The notes beneath the pieces were generated by a model, which was not told the origin of the DNA, ran no database searches, and saw only the letters and a list, made by a program, of their open reading frames with translations. Positions 39,989 through 48,460 of a DNA stretch of 49,050 nucleotides are shown here, in pieces. Origin of the DNA: Clostridia bacterium. Lineage in GTDB: Bacteria > Bacillota_A > Clostridia > Oscillospirales > UBA929. Numbering within the stretch: position 1 is the stretch's first letter; each line of letters starts with the position of its first letter. The DNA lies in the NCBI GenBank assembly GCA_026001245.1, contig BNZR01000003.1, positions 1 to 49,050 on the forward strand, given 5' to 3'. Both the position numbers and the translations under genes were made by a program.

Positions 39989-40017
39989 ATTATAACACGT
40001 GTACACGTGTTCGTCAA
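39989..40017 (-). promoter_or_regulatory. Module B promoter with 18-bp operator palindrome
   Basis: Minus strand TTGACG (40012-40017), 17 bases, TATAAT (39989-39994). The spacer is exactly filled by AACACGTGTACACGTGTT (39994-40011), a perfect 18-bp palindrome. It lies eight bases downstream of the nucleotidase stop codon. Confidence 0.86.
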
Positions 40018-40024
40018 TAGCTTT

Positions 40025-40597
40025 TTACCCCTCCTGCTCGTCTAATGTCAGCCCGAAGCTTGGCAGAAAGTGTTCTATGAAATAGTCTACCTCGGGCAAT
40101 TTCATGCTTTTCAGCTTTTCCAGCGTTTGGCGTTCGGCCAGCTTGAACTCGCGGTTGCCCGCCGTCAGCTCCTCCACGCACTTGATGTGCGCCGCCAGCT
40201 TGTCCGCGGCGTGAACCAGCTCCGCTACATCGTCCCCGGCCATCAAATCCGCGTAGCTGCCCCGCATGGACTCCGGCAGGAACGACACCAGCCGCCCCAG
40301 CGACTCGCGCTCCACAACCTTGTACGCGTCGCGCAAAGCCGCGTTGCGGTACTTTACGGGGGTTGGCATGTCGCCCGTGATTATCTCGCTCGCGTCGTGA
40401 AGTAGCGCGGCGGACGCGGCGCGGTCGGGGTTTGCGGGCTTGCCGAACACGTCGCGCCGTATCACCGCCAAGGCCTGCGCCAGCAGTGCGGTTATCATGG
40501 CATGCTCCGCCAAGCTCTCCGGCATCACGCTGCGCATAAGCCCCCACCGCCGTATGTACCGCATACGGAATAATTTTGCGAAAAAATGTGACATCAT
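40025..40597 (-). CDS. yfbR: HD-domain 5'-deoxynucleotidase, YfbR-like
   Basis: The enzyme is expected to dephosphorylate deoxynucleoside 5'-monophosphates and help balance dNTP pools. The 190 residues carry RRWGLMRSVMPESLAEHAMIT (first His of the metal site), the HD pair in ALLHDASEIITGDMPTPVKY and the late Asp in HAADKLAAHIKC, matching the YfbR group. The ATG at 40597 overlaps the stop of the kinase-like gene by four bases. Confidence 0.9.
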   Translation of the reverse strand: MMSHFFAKLFRMRYIRRWGLMRSVMPESLAEHAMITALLAQALAVIRRDVFGKPANPDRAASAALLHDASEIITGDMPTPVKYRNAALRDAYKVVERESLGRLVSFLPESMRGSYADLMAGDDVAELVHAADKLAAHIKCVEELTAGNREFKLAERQTLEKLKSMKLPEVDYFIEHFLPSFGLTLDEQEG

Positions 40598-41346
40598 TGT
40601 CGCCGCGGGACTTTATAGTCCTTGACCGTAAGCACCGGGGACAGCCAAACGCGGTCGTCCGAGTCATCGGGAACCTCTGGGGAGCGCAAGGTAAGCTCGT
40701 CGCTGTAGCCGCGTGGGAATGTTATGGTTGCGCGGCCGCCCTTTACCTCGAAAGAGCCGCCGTAGGGCGCGAGTATGCGCGAGACCATTGTGCGCCGTGT
40801 CCATTCTTTTAACAGGTGAATGCCTTCGTCTGTGCGGTCGAGCGTTTCCGGATCCGGGATAGGTTCGGGGTCGGCCTGGACCTCTACCGACGCTGTGATG
40901 TTGTCCTCTGCGGTACCCAGTGTTATTACGGTCTCCTGCTCCTCCTCGGCGGACTCCGCGCCCATGGACAGCAAGGTGAGCAGGGCGCGGCGCAGATACT
41001 GTTCGGGCAACACGCAGGGCAGCATAGCGTGCGGCGAGCGCAGCTTGAATTTATGGCTGCCCGCCAAAGAGTTTGCCTGACCCACCACGGCGCGGCAATA
41101 GCTTACCACGTCGTAGACCTCCGGGTCAAAGTTGGTGACGTCCGCGTCCGCGAGCGCCGTCTGACTGCGGGCGGTTAAGCACAGCTCGGTATACGCCTTG
41201 CGCACGTACGCCAACGCCTCGCCGGCCTTTGTGCCGCGATTTTCGTCCTCCGCGATGTTAAGCGCTATACCCAAAAGGGCAAGCGAATCTAGCAAGGACT
41301 GCCCCGCCTTGGCCATAATAGTTCTCAGTTTAGCTTCGGAATCCAT
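40594..41346 (-). CDS. Histidine-kinase-like protein without phospho-acceptor
   Basis: The 250 residues are soluble. An N-terminal two-helix region (KLRTIMAKAGQSLLDSLALL) resembles a dimerisation domain but has no H-box His. The second half resembles a degenerate GHKL ATPase (YLRRALLTLLSMGAES in place of an N-box; GGSFEVKGGRATITFPRG as the last strand and turn). A clear ATP-lid glycine box is not visible, so it may be a pseudo-kinase or scaffold. It has its own promoter and is translationally coupled to the YfbR-like gene. Family assignment is tentative. Confidence 0.55.
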   Translation of the reverse strand: MDSEAKLRTIMAKAGQSLLDSLALLGIALNIAEDENRGTKAGEALAYVRKAYTELCLTARSQTALADADVTNFDPEVYDVVSYCRAVVGQANSLAGSHKFKLRSPHAMLPCVLPEQYLRRALLTLLSMGAESAEEEQETVITLGTAEDNITASVEVQADPEPIPDPETLDRTDEGIHLLKEWTRRTMVSRILAPYGGSFEVKGGRATITFPRGYSDELTLRSPEVPDDSDDRVWLSPVLTVKDYKVPRRQ

Positions 41347-41379
41347 ATAGGAACCCCACCTTTCGACGTCTTCAGTTAT

Positions 41380-41408
41380 ATGTTATCACATATGTCGAAG
41401 CATGTCAA
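41380..41408 (-). promoter_or_regulatory. Promoter of the kinase-like/yfbR pair
   Basis: Minus strand TTGACA (41403-41408), 17 bases, TAACAT (41380-41385). The AAAGGTGGGG before the ATG at 41346 is the ribosome binding site. Confidence 0.75.
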
Positions 41409-41450
41409 GGCGACGATGGGAGTGTATACATTGGCCATGATAACACATCC

Positions 41451-41813
41451 TTAATATGAATCTTTAATCATTGTATCAGAAATAATACGCAAACAATACA
41501 GCTTTAACTCCGGTATATCACCCGCAACGGTGTCCCACAGGTGGGTTACGCGGAAATCGCCGTACTTATGCGCCGCTATATTGCGCATGGCCTTTATATC
41601 GCGCCACGGCATGTCGGGATACCGCGCTTTAACTTCGTCTGACAAATGAGACACCAACTCGCCGATTTGCAACACGCACATGGCAACGGCGTTTTTGAAA
41701 ACAAAATCTGCGGAAAGCGCTTCAAGTGAGTTCCCTAAGCGGGCGCAGGTTTCCCGCGCTTCGTCGCAGTAGCGGATAATCTTCCGCAAAATTTCAATAT
41801 CGCGGTTATCCAT
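41451..41813 (-). CDS. hepT: HepT-like HEPN ribonuclease toxin
   Basis: HepT toxins are HEPN-fold RNases. The 120 residues start MDNRDIEILRKIIRYCDE and contain the catalytic R-x4-H-x-Y motif as RNIAAHKY; the Tyr in this motif is the residue that the partner MntA adenylylates. The start at 41813 lies inside the antitoxin's last codons (eight-base overlap), so translation is coupled; an upstream in-frame start at 41834 is less likely. The pair follows the DinJ-YafQ pair in one minus-strand run. Confidence 0.9.
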   Translation of the reverse strand: MDNRDIEILRKIIRYCDEARETCARLGNSLEALSADFVFKNAVAMCVLQIGELVSHLSDEVKARYPDMPWRDIKAMRNIAAHKYGDFRVTHLWDTVAGDIPELKLYCLRIISDTMIKDSY

Positions 41814-42108
41814 ACAGCACAACCTCTTCCGCACGGATTCTAGTCAGAAAATCCTCGCTTAAGGCATCGGAGGTCAGTAAATCCACTGGAACGTCAAGAT
41901 TTTCTTGCAATTCGCGCTGGAAACCGGCCAGCTTGAACAGTCCTTTTAACGCGCCGCCGTCGATAATATGCAGGTCAATGTCGCTTTTGGGCGTGGCGTT
42001 ACCGCGGGCGTACGAGCCGAACAGCGCGAGCTGATTGACCCCGTAAGCTCTGGCGACAGGCACAACGGCCTTTGATATTTCAGGTATTGTATAAATTCTG
42101 CCGTTCAT
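41806..42108 (-). CDS. mntA: MntA-like nucleotidyltransferase antitoxin
   Basis: This is a minimal nucleotidyltransferase that neutralises HepT by AMP transfer. The 100 residues hold the active-site signature GSYARGNATPKSDIDLHI (G-S-x-A-R-G and D-x-D) and a third acidic residue in LDVPVDLLTSD. The ATG at 42108 follows AGGGTG; a GTG at 42117 is the alternative. Both partners look intact. yafQ ends about 15 bases upstream. Confidence 0.9.
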   Translation of the reverse strand: MNGRIYTIPEISKAVVPVARAYGVNQLALFGSYARGNATPKSDIDLHIIDGGALKGLFKLAGFQRELQENLDVPVDLLTSDALSEDFLTRIRAEEVVLYG

Positions 42109-42123
42109 TTCAATCACACCCTG

Positions 42124-42399
42124 TCAAAATAAATCCGAATGGGAGCCTGTGCGGGTTAACGCTAAAACCAACAAGTTATCCTGAAATTTGTAAACCAAGA
42201 GCCAGTCCGGGGTAATGTGGCACTCTCTGCACCCCTTATACTTGCCTTTAAGCACGTGGTCTTGGTATTTTTCAGGCAAGGTTTCGCCTTTGGCAAGGAT
42301 TTCGATAACCTCAAACAAAAGCGCAACGTTATAACCACGCCTTAGTGCTGTTTTATAGTCTTTTTTGAACAACGATGACCACTTGACGGTATATTTCAT
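42124..42399 (-). CDS. yafQ: YafQ-family mRNA interferase toxin
   Basis: This RelE-superfamily toxin cuts mRNA in the ribosome. The 91 residues match the YafQ pattern closely: KKDYKTALRRGYNV, LAKGETLPEKYQDHVLKGKYKG, CRECHITPDWLLVYKF and the conserved C-terminal end LTRTGSHSDLF with catalytic His. The start overlaps the dinJ stop by four bases. It appears intact. Confidence 0.93.
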   Translation of the reverse strand: MKYTVKWSSLFKKDYKTALRRGYNVALLFEVIEILAKGETLPEKYQDHVLKGKYKGCRECHITPDWLLVYKFQDNLLVLALTRTGSHSDLF

Positions 42400-42671
42400 G
42401 CGTTCAACTCCGCTATCAATTCCTCCATACTGTTAAAGCCTTGGCCGCTTCCGGTTCTAAGCATTTCCTCCACTTCTTCCATAGCCGCTATCGTCGTGGC
42501 GTTAGGAACGGGAATTTTAGGGGTAAAGGGAAAACCGTTTTGCAGTAACGCCTGATGGAAAAAAATATTCACGGCGTCGGACACGGTGATTCCGAATTGA
42601 GAGAACAAGCCCTCGATTTGTTTTTTTGTCTCCCCCTCGGTTCTGATGTTGATTACAGTGTCCTTAGCCAT
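42396..42671 (-). CDS. dinJ: RelB/DinJ-family antitoxin
   Basis: The antitoxin binds YafQ and autorepresses its operon through an N-terminal ribbon-helix-helix. The 91 residues begin MAKDTVINIRTEGETKKQIE, contain FGITVSDAVNIFFHQALLQNG and end in a helical toxin-binding tail (GFNSMEELIAELNA). The ATG at 42671 follows AAGGGGGA; the longer frame start at 42713 overlaps the upstream gene. The gene begins 16 bases after the metallo-beta-lactamase stop, so it may share that promoter. Confidence 0.92.
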   Translation of the reverse strand: MAKDTVINIRTEGETKKQIEGLFSQFGITVSDAVNIFFHQALLQNGFPFTPKIPVPNATTIAAMEEVEEMLRTGSGQGFNSMEELIAELNA

Positions 42672-42687
42672 AATAAAATCCCCCTTC

Positions 42688-43509
42688 CTACACCCGCAAT
42701 TCCAGCCCGTCATACGCCACTGTTATTCCATGCAACCTCATCTTCTCGTCAATCTGCGTGTGCGTCAGGCCGCCGTTGTGCGAGAAGTGCGTGGCTACGT
42801 ATCTTGTGCGGTTGTTCGAGTTGCGTTGCTGGAACAGCCGCCGTTTTACCGTTATGCAGTCCTCAATAGTCATGTGGTTCGGCGTGTCGGAATGTACCGG
42901 GTTGTTGCAGTCCAGATTCACCAAGTGTATCATCTTACCCGCGAGATAATCCCAGGTCTCCTCCGGGAAGAAGCCCGTGTCGTTGCCGTACAGCATTACG
43001 CGGCCGTTTAGCTCAATCAGGTAGATAAACGCCCCCACGCAGTGACGCGCCTGTAGCGGCGTTACCGTATAGTCGCCCACCTGCGTTGGCGTGAACAGAT
43101 GCAGCTCGATAAATTCCAAGCAGTCCAGCATGCGGGGCATAATCCAATCCCCCACCGCCGACAGAAGCTCCTCGTACACCACGGGGCTGCCGTAAAGCTT
43201 AAGCTTGCTGTCACGCGGGCTTAGCGAATAGGGGTTGACTAAATTGCGCAGCTCGGCGGGATAGAAATGGTCGTGGTGCGTGTGGGTTATCAGTATGTGG
43301 TTGATTTTAGAAAGGTCAACCTTGTAGGTCAGCGACTGCGAGTAGATGTCCGGCGACAAATCCACAAGCATTTGCTTGTCGATAACAGCCGAACAGCGGC
43401 GGCGTATGTTCTTGCCGCCCTCGCGCCGTGCGTGGGCGCACACCTCGCACTGGCAAAAAACCCCCGGCAAGCCCTCTGACGCGCCCGTTCCCAAATATTG
43501 AATCTGCAT
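42688..43509 (-). CDS. Metallo-beta-lactamase fold phosphodiesterase, PhnP-like
   Basis: The 273 residues form an MBL-fold hydrolase. The HxHxDH metal motif is THTHHDHF; further ligands lie in ARHCVG and NLDCNN, and the final His in VATHFSHNGGL. An N-terminal Cys cluster (VFCQCEVCAHARR) matches the zinc site of PhnP-type cyclic phosphodiesterases. No phosphonate genes are near, so the substrate is uncertain. GGGAGG precedes the ATG. Two toxin-antitoxin pairs follow in the same direction. Confidence 0.86.
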   Translation of the reverse strand: MQIQYLGTGASEGLPGVFCQCEVCAHARREGGKNIRRRCSAVIDKQMLVDLSPDIYSQSLTYKVDLSKINHILITHTHHDHFYPAELRNLVNPYSLSPRDSKLKLYGSPVVYEELLSAVGDWIMPRMLDCLEFIELHLFTPTQVGDYTVTPLQARHCVGAFIYLIELNGRVMLYGNDTGFFPEETWDYLAGKMIHLVNLDCNNPVHSDTPNHMTIEDCITVKRRLFQQRNSNNRTRYVATHFSHNGGLTHTQIDEKMRLHGITVAYDGLELRV

Positions 43510-43547
43510 AACGCATACCTCCCGATAAAACTATTGCTTATAGTTAT

Positions 43548-43576
43548 ATTGTACAATTTTTTAATGAAAAAAGCAA
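43548..43576 (-). promoter_or_regulatory. Promoter of the metallo-beta-lactamase gene
   Basis: Minus strand TTGCTT (43571-43576), 17 bases, TACAAT (43548-43553), about 35 bases before the ATG. Confidence 0.7.
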
Positions 43577-43585
43577 GACTAAACC

Positions 43586-43613
43586 TAAAGTATTCTTTCA
43601 AGTCGTTCGATAA
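43586..43613 (+). promoter_or_regulatory. Candidate sigma-D promoter of the giant repeat protein
   Basis: TAAAGTAT (43586-43593) and TTCGATAA (43606-43613) resemble the flagellar consensus. The gap after TAAA is 16 bases, against 15 at the flagellin promoter. No sigma-A promoter of comparable quality is visible before the ATG at 43658. Confidence 0.45.
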
Positions 43614-43657
43614 ATTATATGTAAAGCGTGAATCTACCCTTTTGGAGGTATACATAT

Positions 43658-46600
43658 ATGCGTAAAATGCTATCGGGACTGCTGGCGGCGTTTTTAATCG
43701 CCGTCGCCATAAACTGCGTCTCGGCGCAGGCCGTTACAAGCGACCTGTCGCAGGTTGTGCAAGTTGCCGCGGGCGAAAACCACATGCTTGCACTGCTGGA
43801 CGACGGCAGTGTGTGGGCTTGGGGTTCCAACGAATACGGGCAGGTGGGGGACGGCACCAACTTCACGCGCAATTTGCCGGTGATGGTAATCTCGGAGGAC
43901 GGCGCGATTATAGACGGCAACACAATCCCCGTGGCGTCAATCGCGGCGGGCGCGAACCACTCGATAGCGGTGCTAAACGACGGGCGCGTTGTGGCCTGGG
44001 GCAGCAACCGTTACGGGCAGCTGGGGGACGGTACCACGGGCAACCGCAACAAGCCCGCGCCGGTCAAGCTGGACGCTTCGGAGTATTTTACCGTGGTCCC
44101 GTGGGGCGCGGACGAGGAGCCGAACATCTCGGCGGGCTTTGGGCATACCATGGCAATCAGCGACAGTGGCGAGCTGTACGGCTGGGGGTATAACGCGTTC
44201 GGACAGCTGGGCAACGGCAAAAACGGCAACAGCATCCGCCCGTCAAAGGTGGTTTTTGTAGAGATTGACGACGAAACGGGCAAGGTTAAGCTGGAAAAAA
44301 ACGAAGAGACAAATAAATTAGAGCCGATATTTATCGAGGGCGTTACCTGCGACCTTGTGGCCGCAGGCTATAACCACACGATTATCTACGCGGACGGCAA
44401 GCTGTACGGCTTTGGCAACAACACCGCCGGACAGTTGGGGCTGGACGACAGCACAAACCGCAACTATCCCTTCGAGATAACGGAAAGCCCCGCCGCGCCG
44501 GATTCCCTGCGTTGCGGAAACGCCCATTCGCTTATGCTTTCGGGCGACAAGCTGTACGGCTGGGGCAGTAATCTGTTCGGACAGATTTTGCTGGAAAGCG
44601 ACGCGACGCAATTCGCCGTCCCCACCGAGATGATGAGCGGCGTTGAACGCGTTGAGGGCGGCTACAACCACAACGTTATCAAAAAAGCCGACGCGGTTAC
44701 CTCCATGGGCTTTAACAGCCGGGGGCAAATAGGCAATGGACTGGTCAAGCTAGAGGCCTCGTCAAGCGAGGCGTTGATGGACGACCCGGACGCCGAGCCG
44801 CCGATTACCGACATAACCGACCCCGCCTTCGGCACTCCGCCGGAGCAGACGCCCATAAACGCGAGCCTTATCGCGGCGGGGTATTATTTCTCTGTTTTGA
44901 TAGACGAAAACGGCGAGCTTTGGATGTGGGGCGACAACGGCTACGGACAGCTGGGCGATGGCACGTTCCTGCGCCGCCCGTCCCCGAATCGTCTGCCCAC
45001 CCGCGTGTTTTACGAGGTTGTAAAGCCCGTGGCCGGCGTGACCCTTACGGCGAACTCGATGAGTATCGGCGTGGGCGAGGATTTCAGCAAGTTACTTATG
45101 GCCACCATAAAGCCCGACAACGCCCTGTTCGGCACGATTACGTGGACATCATCAAACACCGACATTGTGGCCATAGTCCAAGAGGAGATTGACACCGATG
45201 CGGAGGATTACGTTGAAACCATCTATCCGCAAAGTCAGGTGCGGCTGATAGGCAACAAGAAAACGGGCGTGGCGGTTATAACGGCCACGGCCTACAACGG
45301 CGTTAAGGCAACCTGCAAGGTGACGGTAAAGGCCACGCCCAACAAGATTGTAATCAGCACCAAGCCCGCTAAGATGGTGGCGGTGGGGAATGTGTTCCAT
45401 TTCGCGGCCGAGGTGTCGCCGGTAATCGTATATGACGGGGCGGTCGAGTGGTCTATCGTCAGCGACTTGGACGGAAGCGACGATGAATACCAAGATACAG
45501 AGGACTTTGTGGCATCTATAGACCCCGCGACGGGGTTGCTAACGGCACTGGAGACAGGTACGACCTACGTTCAGGCAAGAAGCGTTATGGATTACACCGT
45601 GCTGGACGTTGTTGAGATAACCTGCGGCGTGTTCGCCACGAAAACCGAGATCTACGAGGACGAAAACTTTGAGGGCGACAAGGTAAAGGCTATAACGCTG
45701 TACACCTACCCCGGTAGCCCGCCCGCATATCTGTACGGAAAGAATTATTCCGAGATTGCCTCGGCCGACTGCGTGTGGACGGCGGCAATCCCCGATGTTG
45801 TGACCTTGGTCAACCTAGACAGCGGCGGCGTTGAGATAACCCCGCACAAGACGGGGACGGTAACGCTGACCTGCCGTTCGGTTGACAAGGCCAGCCACGT
45901 TAGCGTGCAAGTAACCGTAAAGCCCTTGGGGACGGGCATTATCGCCACGAGCGACACGATTAAAAACGGAGACGGCGGCACCGGCGAGATGAAAATTTTC
46001 GAGGGCGAAAGCGAGTATATCCGCTACAAGGTCGCGCCGTCCCGCGCTTTGCAAAGCGTGCAGTGGTCGGTTGTTGACGGGGGCGAGTATGTCGCGGTGT
46101 CCGAAACCGGCAAGCTTATGGGACTTAAAGGCAGCGGCGCGCTTGACCCGCCCGCCGTGGCGACAGTCAAGGGCGTTACAATCGATTGCTTGGACGCGGA
46201 CGGTAATCTGTTGCCCAACGCGGTTCAGGCGGAGTATCTGCTTACAGTTACAGTCGTGCGCCCAATAACCAAGCTTGTTATAACCCCCAAAAAGACCGAT
46301 ATGCTGGTGGGGGACGATTTACAGATGGAATTTGTAACCACCCCGTTCAACGCCAGTCTGCCCGACTTGGAATGGAGTTCCGATAACCGCAACGCCGCCG
46401 AGGTGAGCGATACCGGCGTGGTAAGCGCGATAGCGCCCGGCGTTGCGCATATATCCGCGATAACCACGGACGGCACAAAGAAAAAGGTTACGGCCACGAT
46501 AACCGTGTACAACAGGCCGGAATCCATCAAGCTGAACTTCGAGAACAAGGACGACGAGCCGATTAAGCTGTACAAGGGTAAAACTCTGCGGCTGAAAGCC

Positions 46601-48241
46601 ACGGTGTACGACACCTCCGCCCCGCAGACGGTGGAGTGGGTCGTTGAGCCGTACGAGGGCGAGGGCGGCGCACAGGCCGCGACTATAAGCGAACAGGGTA
46701 TATTGAGGGTTACAGGCACGGGGCTTGTGCAGGTCTACGCGGTTAGCGCGGTTGACCCGGAGATTCGTTCCGACCCGCCGCTTATCGTCAACTGCGTGGT
46801 GCCGATAAAAACGCTTACCATCAAGCCCACCAAGATAACCTTGACGCAGGGCATGGAGGGCAAGCTAATCTACACGGCCGCGCCGCTTGACGCGTCTGAC
46901 ACCGGGATACGCTACAGCATTTCGGAGTTTGAACGCTACGGCTTGGTGCTGGGCGAGGACAGCCCGGCGGGAGAAATCGACCCGACAAACGAGGATTTGC
47001 AATACATCGAGGCCTACTATGACGGTTCGTTCGGCATAGCTGCGGATTCCGGCGCAAGGCCGGGCGGCCCGTACAAGGTGCATATCTACGGCGACGGCAA
47101 AACTGTGGAGTTGCAGATAACAATCCGCGAAACGCCCACAGGTGTTGTGATTGACGAGAAGACCCTGCCAAAAATCGATGAAGAAACCGACCAAATGCAG
47201 ATTTGGAAAGGCAAAACCTACGCGCTTCGCGCCATTGTCGAGTCGGACACCATGGGCATGGCCGACCAGACCGTTACATGGTTCACCTCCAACCCCGACG
47301 TGGCCACGATAGACGCGAAAGGCAAGCTGAAAGCCGTCGGATCGGGCGTTGTGGAGGTATACTGCTCGCCGGTGGGCGACCCGTCTATCGAGAGCGAGCA
47401 TGTGGAGCTGTACTGTCAGGTGCCGGTGACTTCGATTAAGCTTAGCGTGGCCAAGACGCTGGATTTGATGGCCGACACGCCCGCCATTGAGGTTGCGGTT
47501 GAGGTTAAGCCGGACGATGCTTACAATTACTTGGGCTGGGCGGTAACCACTCGCGTGGAGGATAGCTCTGTCGTCAGCATAGACCGCCCCTCTGATGATG
47601 CGGATTACTTCACGATTACGCCCGCGGCGGCGGGCAGTGAGACCATAACGGTGTCGCTGGGGGGCAAGACGGCCTCGATTAAGGTTCAGGTGCGCGATGT
47701 GCCGACAGGCGTAACCATCACCACGCTGGAGCGCGACACGCCGTTTTTGAAAGGCCGTCAGCTGACACTTCGGGCAATGGTCGAGCCGCCGACAGCCAAG
47801 CAAACGGTTATCTGGGAAAGCTCCGACCCCGGCGTTGCGACTATCAACAAGCAGGGCGTTGTCACGGTTATAGGGCAGGGCGAGGTTACCTTCCGGGCGT
47901 ATACCTTTGACAATAACGACGGCGAGGTAAGCTCGGACGAATACAAGCTGGATACGCTGTTGCCCATAACGGGCGTAAAGCTGACACCGCAGTCGCTTAC
48001 GCTGGCCGAGGGCGAGACGGGCAGTATTCAAGCCGCCATGAAGCCGAATGAGGACGCATACGCGGGCGCCTCCCCGGTTTGGAAAGTCAAAAGCTCCAGC
48101 AAAACCATAGCCGAGGCCGAGATTGACGACACGGGCGCGGTAACGGTAACCGCAAACGCGCCGGGGACATGCACGATTACGGTGACGATCGGCGGGAAGT
48201 CGGGGACGTTTACGGTTCGGGTTAGTAAGACTAAAGAATAG
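43658..48241 (+). CDS. Giant secreted RCC1/BIG2 repeat protein
   Basis: The 1,527-residue product begins with a signal peptide (RKMLSGLLAAFLIAVAINC, cleavage near VSAQA). Residues about 33-455 hold seven RCC1 repeats (AAGENHMLALLDDGSVWAWG, then NEYGQVGDGT and so on), enough for one seven-bladed propeller. The rest, to about 1520, is a chain of about eleven bacterial Ig-like (BIG2) modules (VTLTANSMSIGVGEDF..., WTSSNTDIVAI, TGTVTLTC). There is no LPXTG, S-layer or transmembrane anchor, so it is released or held by its partners. Several modules have diverged openings. Adhesion or surface binding is inferred from architecture. GGAGGT lies eight bases before the ATG. Confidence 0.93.
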   Translation: MRKMLSGLLAAFLIAVAINCVSAQAVTSDLSQVVQVAAGENHMLALLDDGSVWAWGSNEYGQVGDGTNFTRNLPVMVISEDGAIIDGNTIPVASIAAGANHSIAVLNDGRVVAWGSNRYGQLGDGTTGNRNKPAPVKLDASEYFTVVPWGADEEPNISAGFGHTMAISDSGELYGWGYNAFGQLGNGKNGNSIRPSKVVFVEIDDETGKVKLEKNEETNKLEPIFIEGVTCDLVAAGYNHTIIYADGKLYGFGNNTAGQLGLDDSTNRNYPFEITESPAAPDSLRCGNAHSLMLSGDKLYGWGSNLFGQILLESDATQFAVPTEMMSGVERVEGGYNHNVIKKADAVTSMGFNSRGQIGNGLVKLEASSSEALMDDPDAEPPITDITDPAFGTPPEQTPINASLIAAGYYFSVLIDENGELWMWGDNGYGQLGDGTFLRRPSPNRLPTRVFYEVVKPVAGVTLTANSMSIGVGEDFSKLLMATIKPDNALFGTITWTSSNTDIVAIVQEEIDTDAEDYVETIYPQSQVRLIGNKKTGVAVITATAYNGVKATCKVTVKATPNKIVISTKPAKMVAVGNVFHFAAEVSPVIVYDGAVEWSIVSDLDGSDDEYQDTEDFVASIDPATGLLTALETGTTYVQARSVMDYTVLDVVEITCGVFATKTEIYEDENFEGDKVKAITLYTYPGSPPAYLYGKNYSEIASADCVWTAAIPDVVTLVNLDSGGVEITPHKTGTVTLTCRSVDKASHVSVQVTVKPLGTGIIATSDTIKNGDGGTGEMKIFEGESEYIRYKVAPSRALQSVQWSVVDGGEYVAVSETGKLMGLKGSGALDPPAVATVKGVTIDCLDADGNLLPNAVQAEYLLTVTVVRPITKLVITPKKTDMLVGDDLQMEFVTTPFNASLPDLEWSSDNRNAAEVSDTGVVSAIAPGVAHISAITTDGTKKKVTATITVYNRPESIKLNFENKDDEPIKLYKGKTLRLKATVYDTSAPQTVEWVVEPYEGEGGAQAATISEQGILRVTGTGLVQVYAVSAVDPEIRSDPPLIVNCVVPIKTLTIKPTKITLTQGMEGKLIYTAAPLDASDTGIRYSISEFERYGLVLGEDSPAGEIDPTNEDLQYIEAYYDGSFGIAADSGARPGGPYKVHIYGDGKTVELQITIRETPTGVVIDEKTLPKIDEETDQMQIWKGKTYALRAIVESDTMGMADQTVTWFTSNPDVATIDAKGKLKAVGSGVVEVYCSPVGDPSIESEHVELYCQVPVTSIKLSVAKTLDLMADTPAIEVAVEVKPDDAYNYLGWAVTTRVEDSSVVSIDRPSDDADYFTITPAAAGSETITVSLGGKTASIKVQVRDVPTGVTITTLERDTPFLKGRQLTLRAMVEPPTAKQTVIWESSDPGVATINKQGVVTVIGQGEVTFRAYTFDNNDGEVSSDEYKLDTLLPITGVKLTPQSLTLAEGETGSIQAAMKPNEDAYAGASPVWKVKSSSKTIAEAEIDDTGAVTVTANAPGTCTITVTIGGKSGTFTVRVSKTKE

Positions 48242-48251
48242 GATAGAGCAC

Positions 48252-48282
48252 AAGCCCCGGCAAACTGCCGGGGCTTTTTTGT
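48252..48282 (+). terminator. Terminator of the giant repeat protein gene
   Basis: AAGCCCCGGCA-aac-TGCCGGGGCTT followed by TTTTT: an 11-bp stem, ten bases after the stop. Confidence 0.95.
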
Positions 48283-48312
48283 GTGGAGATTGCATTCAGT
48301 TGGTGTGTCTGC

Positions 48313-48331
48313 GGGCGATTAATAATCGCCC
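48313..48331. repeat. Palindromic REP-like unit
   Basis: GGGCGATT-aat-AATCGCCC followed by CCTACA. Short palindromes of the form GGGCGA...TCGCCC-CTACA are scattered in many clostridial genomes (general knowledge, not checked here). It lies between the terminator and the tRNA fragment; no gene is seen from 48283 to 48345. Confidence 0.5.
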
Positions 48332-48345
48332 CTACATTGCCCGAT

Positions 48346-48390
48346 TGGCACCCTCGGCGCGATTCGAACGCGCGACCCTTCGCTTAGGAG
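48346..48390 (-). tRNA. 3' half of tRNA-Arg(CCU), attachment site
   Basis: On the minus strand 45 bases fit tRNA positions 32-76 exactly: anticodon loop CTCCTAA (anticodon CCT), stem strand GCGAA, variable loop GGGTC, T-stem GCGCG with loop TTCGAAT and CGCGC, acceptor strand CGAGGGT, discriminator G, and CCA. The bases that should be positions 27-31 (GCGCC) do not pair with GCGAA, and no D-arm exists upstream. So this is a partial copy broken at the anticodon loop, as left by integrases that recombine within tRNA genes. The complete gene should lie at the other end of the element, outside the window. Confidence 0.85.
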
Positions 48391-48460
48391 GGCGCGGCTT
48401 TGAAACTTGGTTTTCATTGCATTGCAAGCCTTTTGGTCGTTTCGTTCATTGCTTGACCTC

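Noticed and set aside
46865..48295. 476-residue antisense ORF within the giant repeat protein
   Set aside because: Low-complexity Arg/Leu/Gly composition, opposite to a gene with signal peptide and repeats; a product of GC-rich codon bias.
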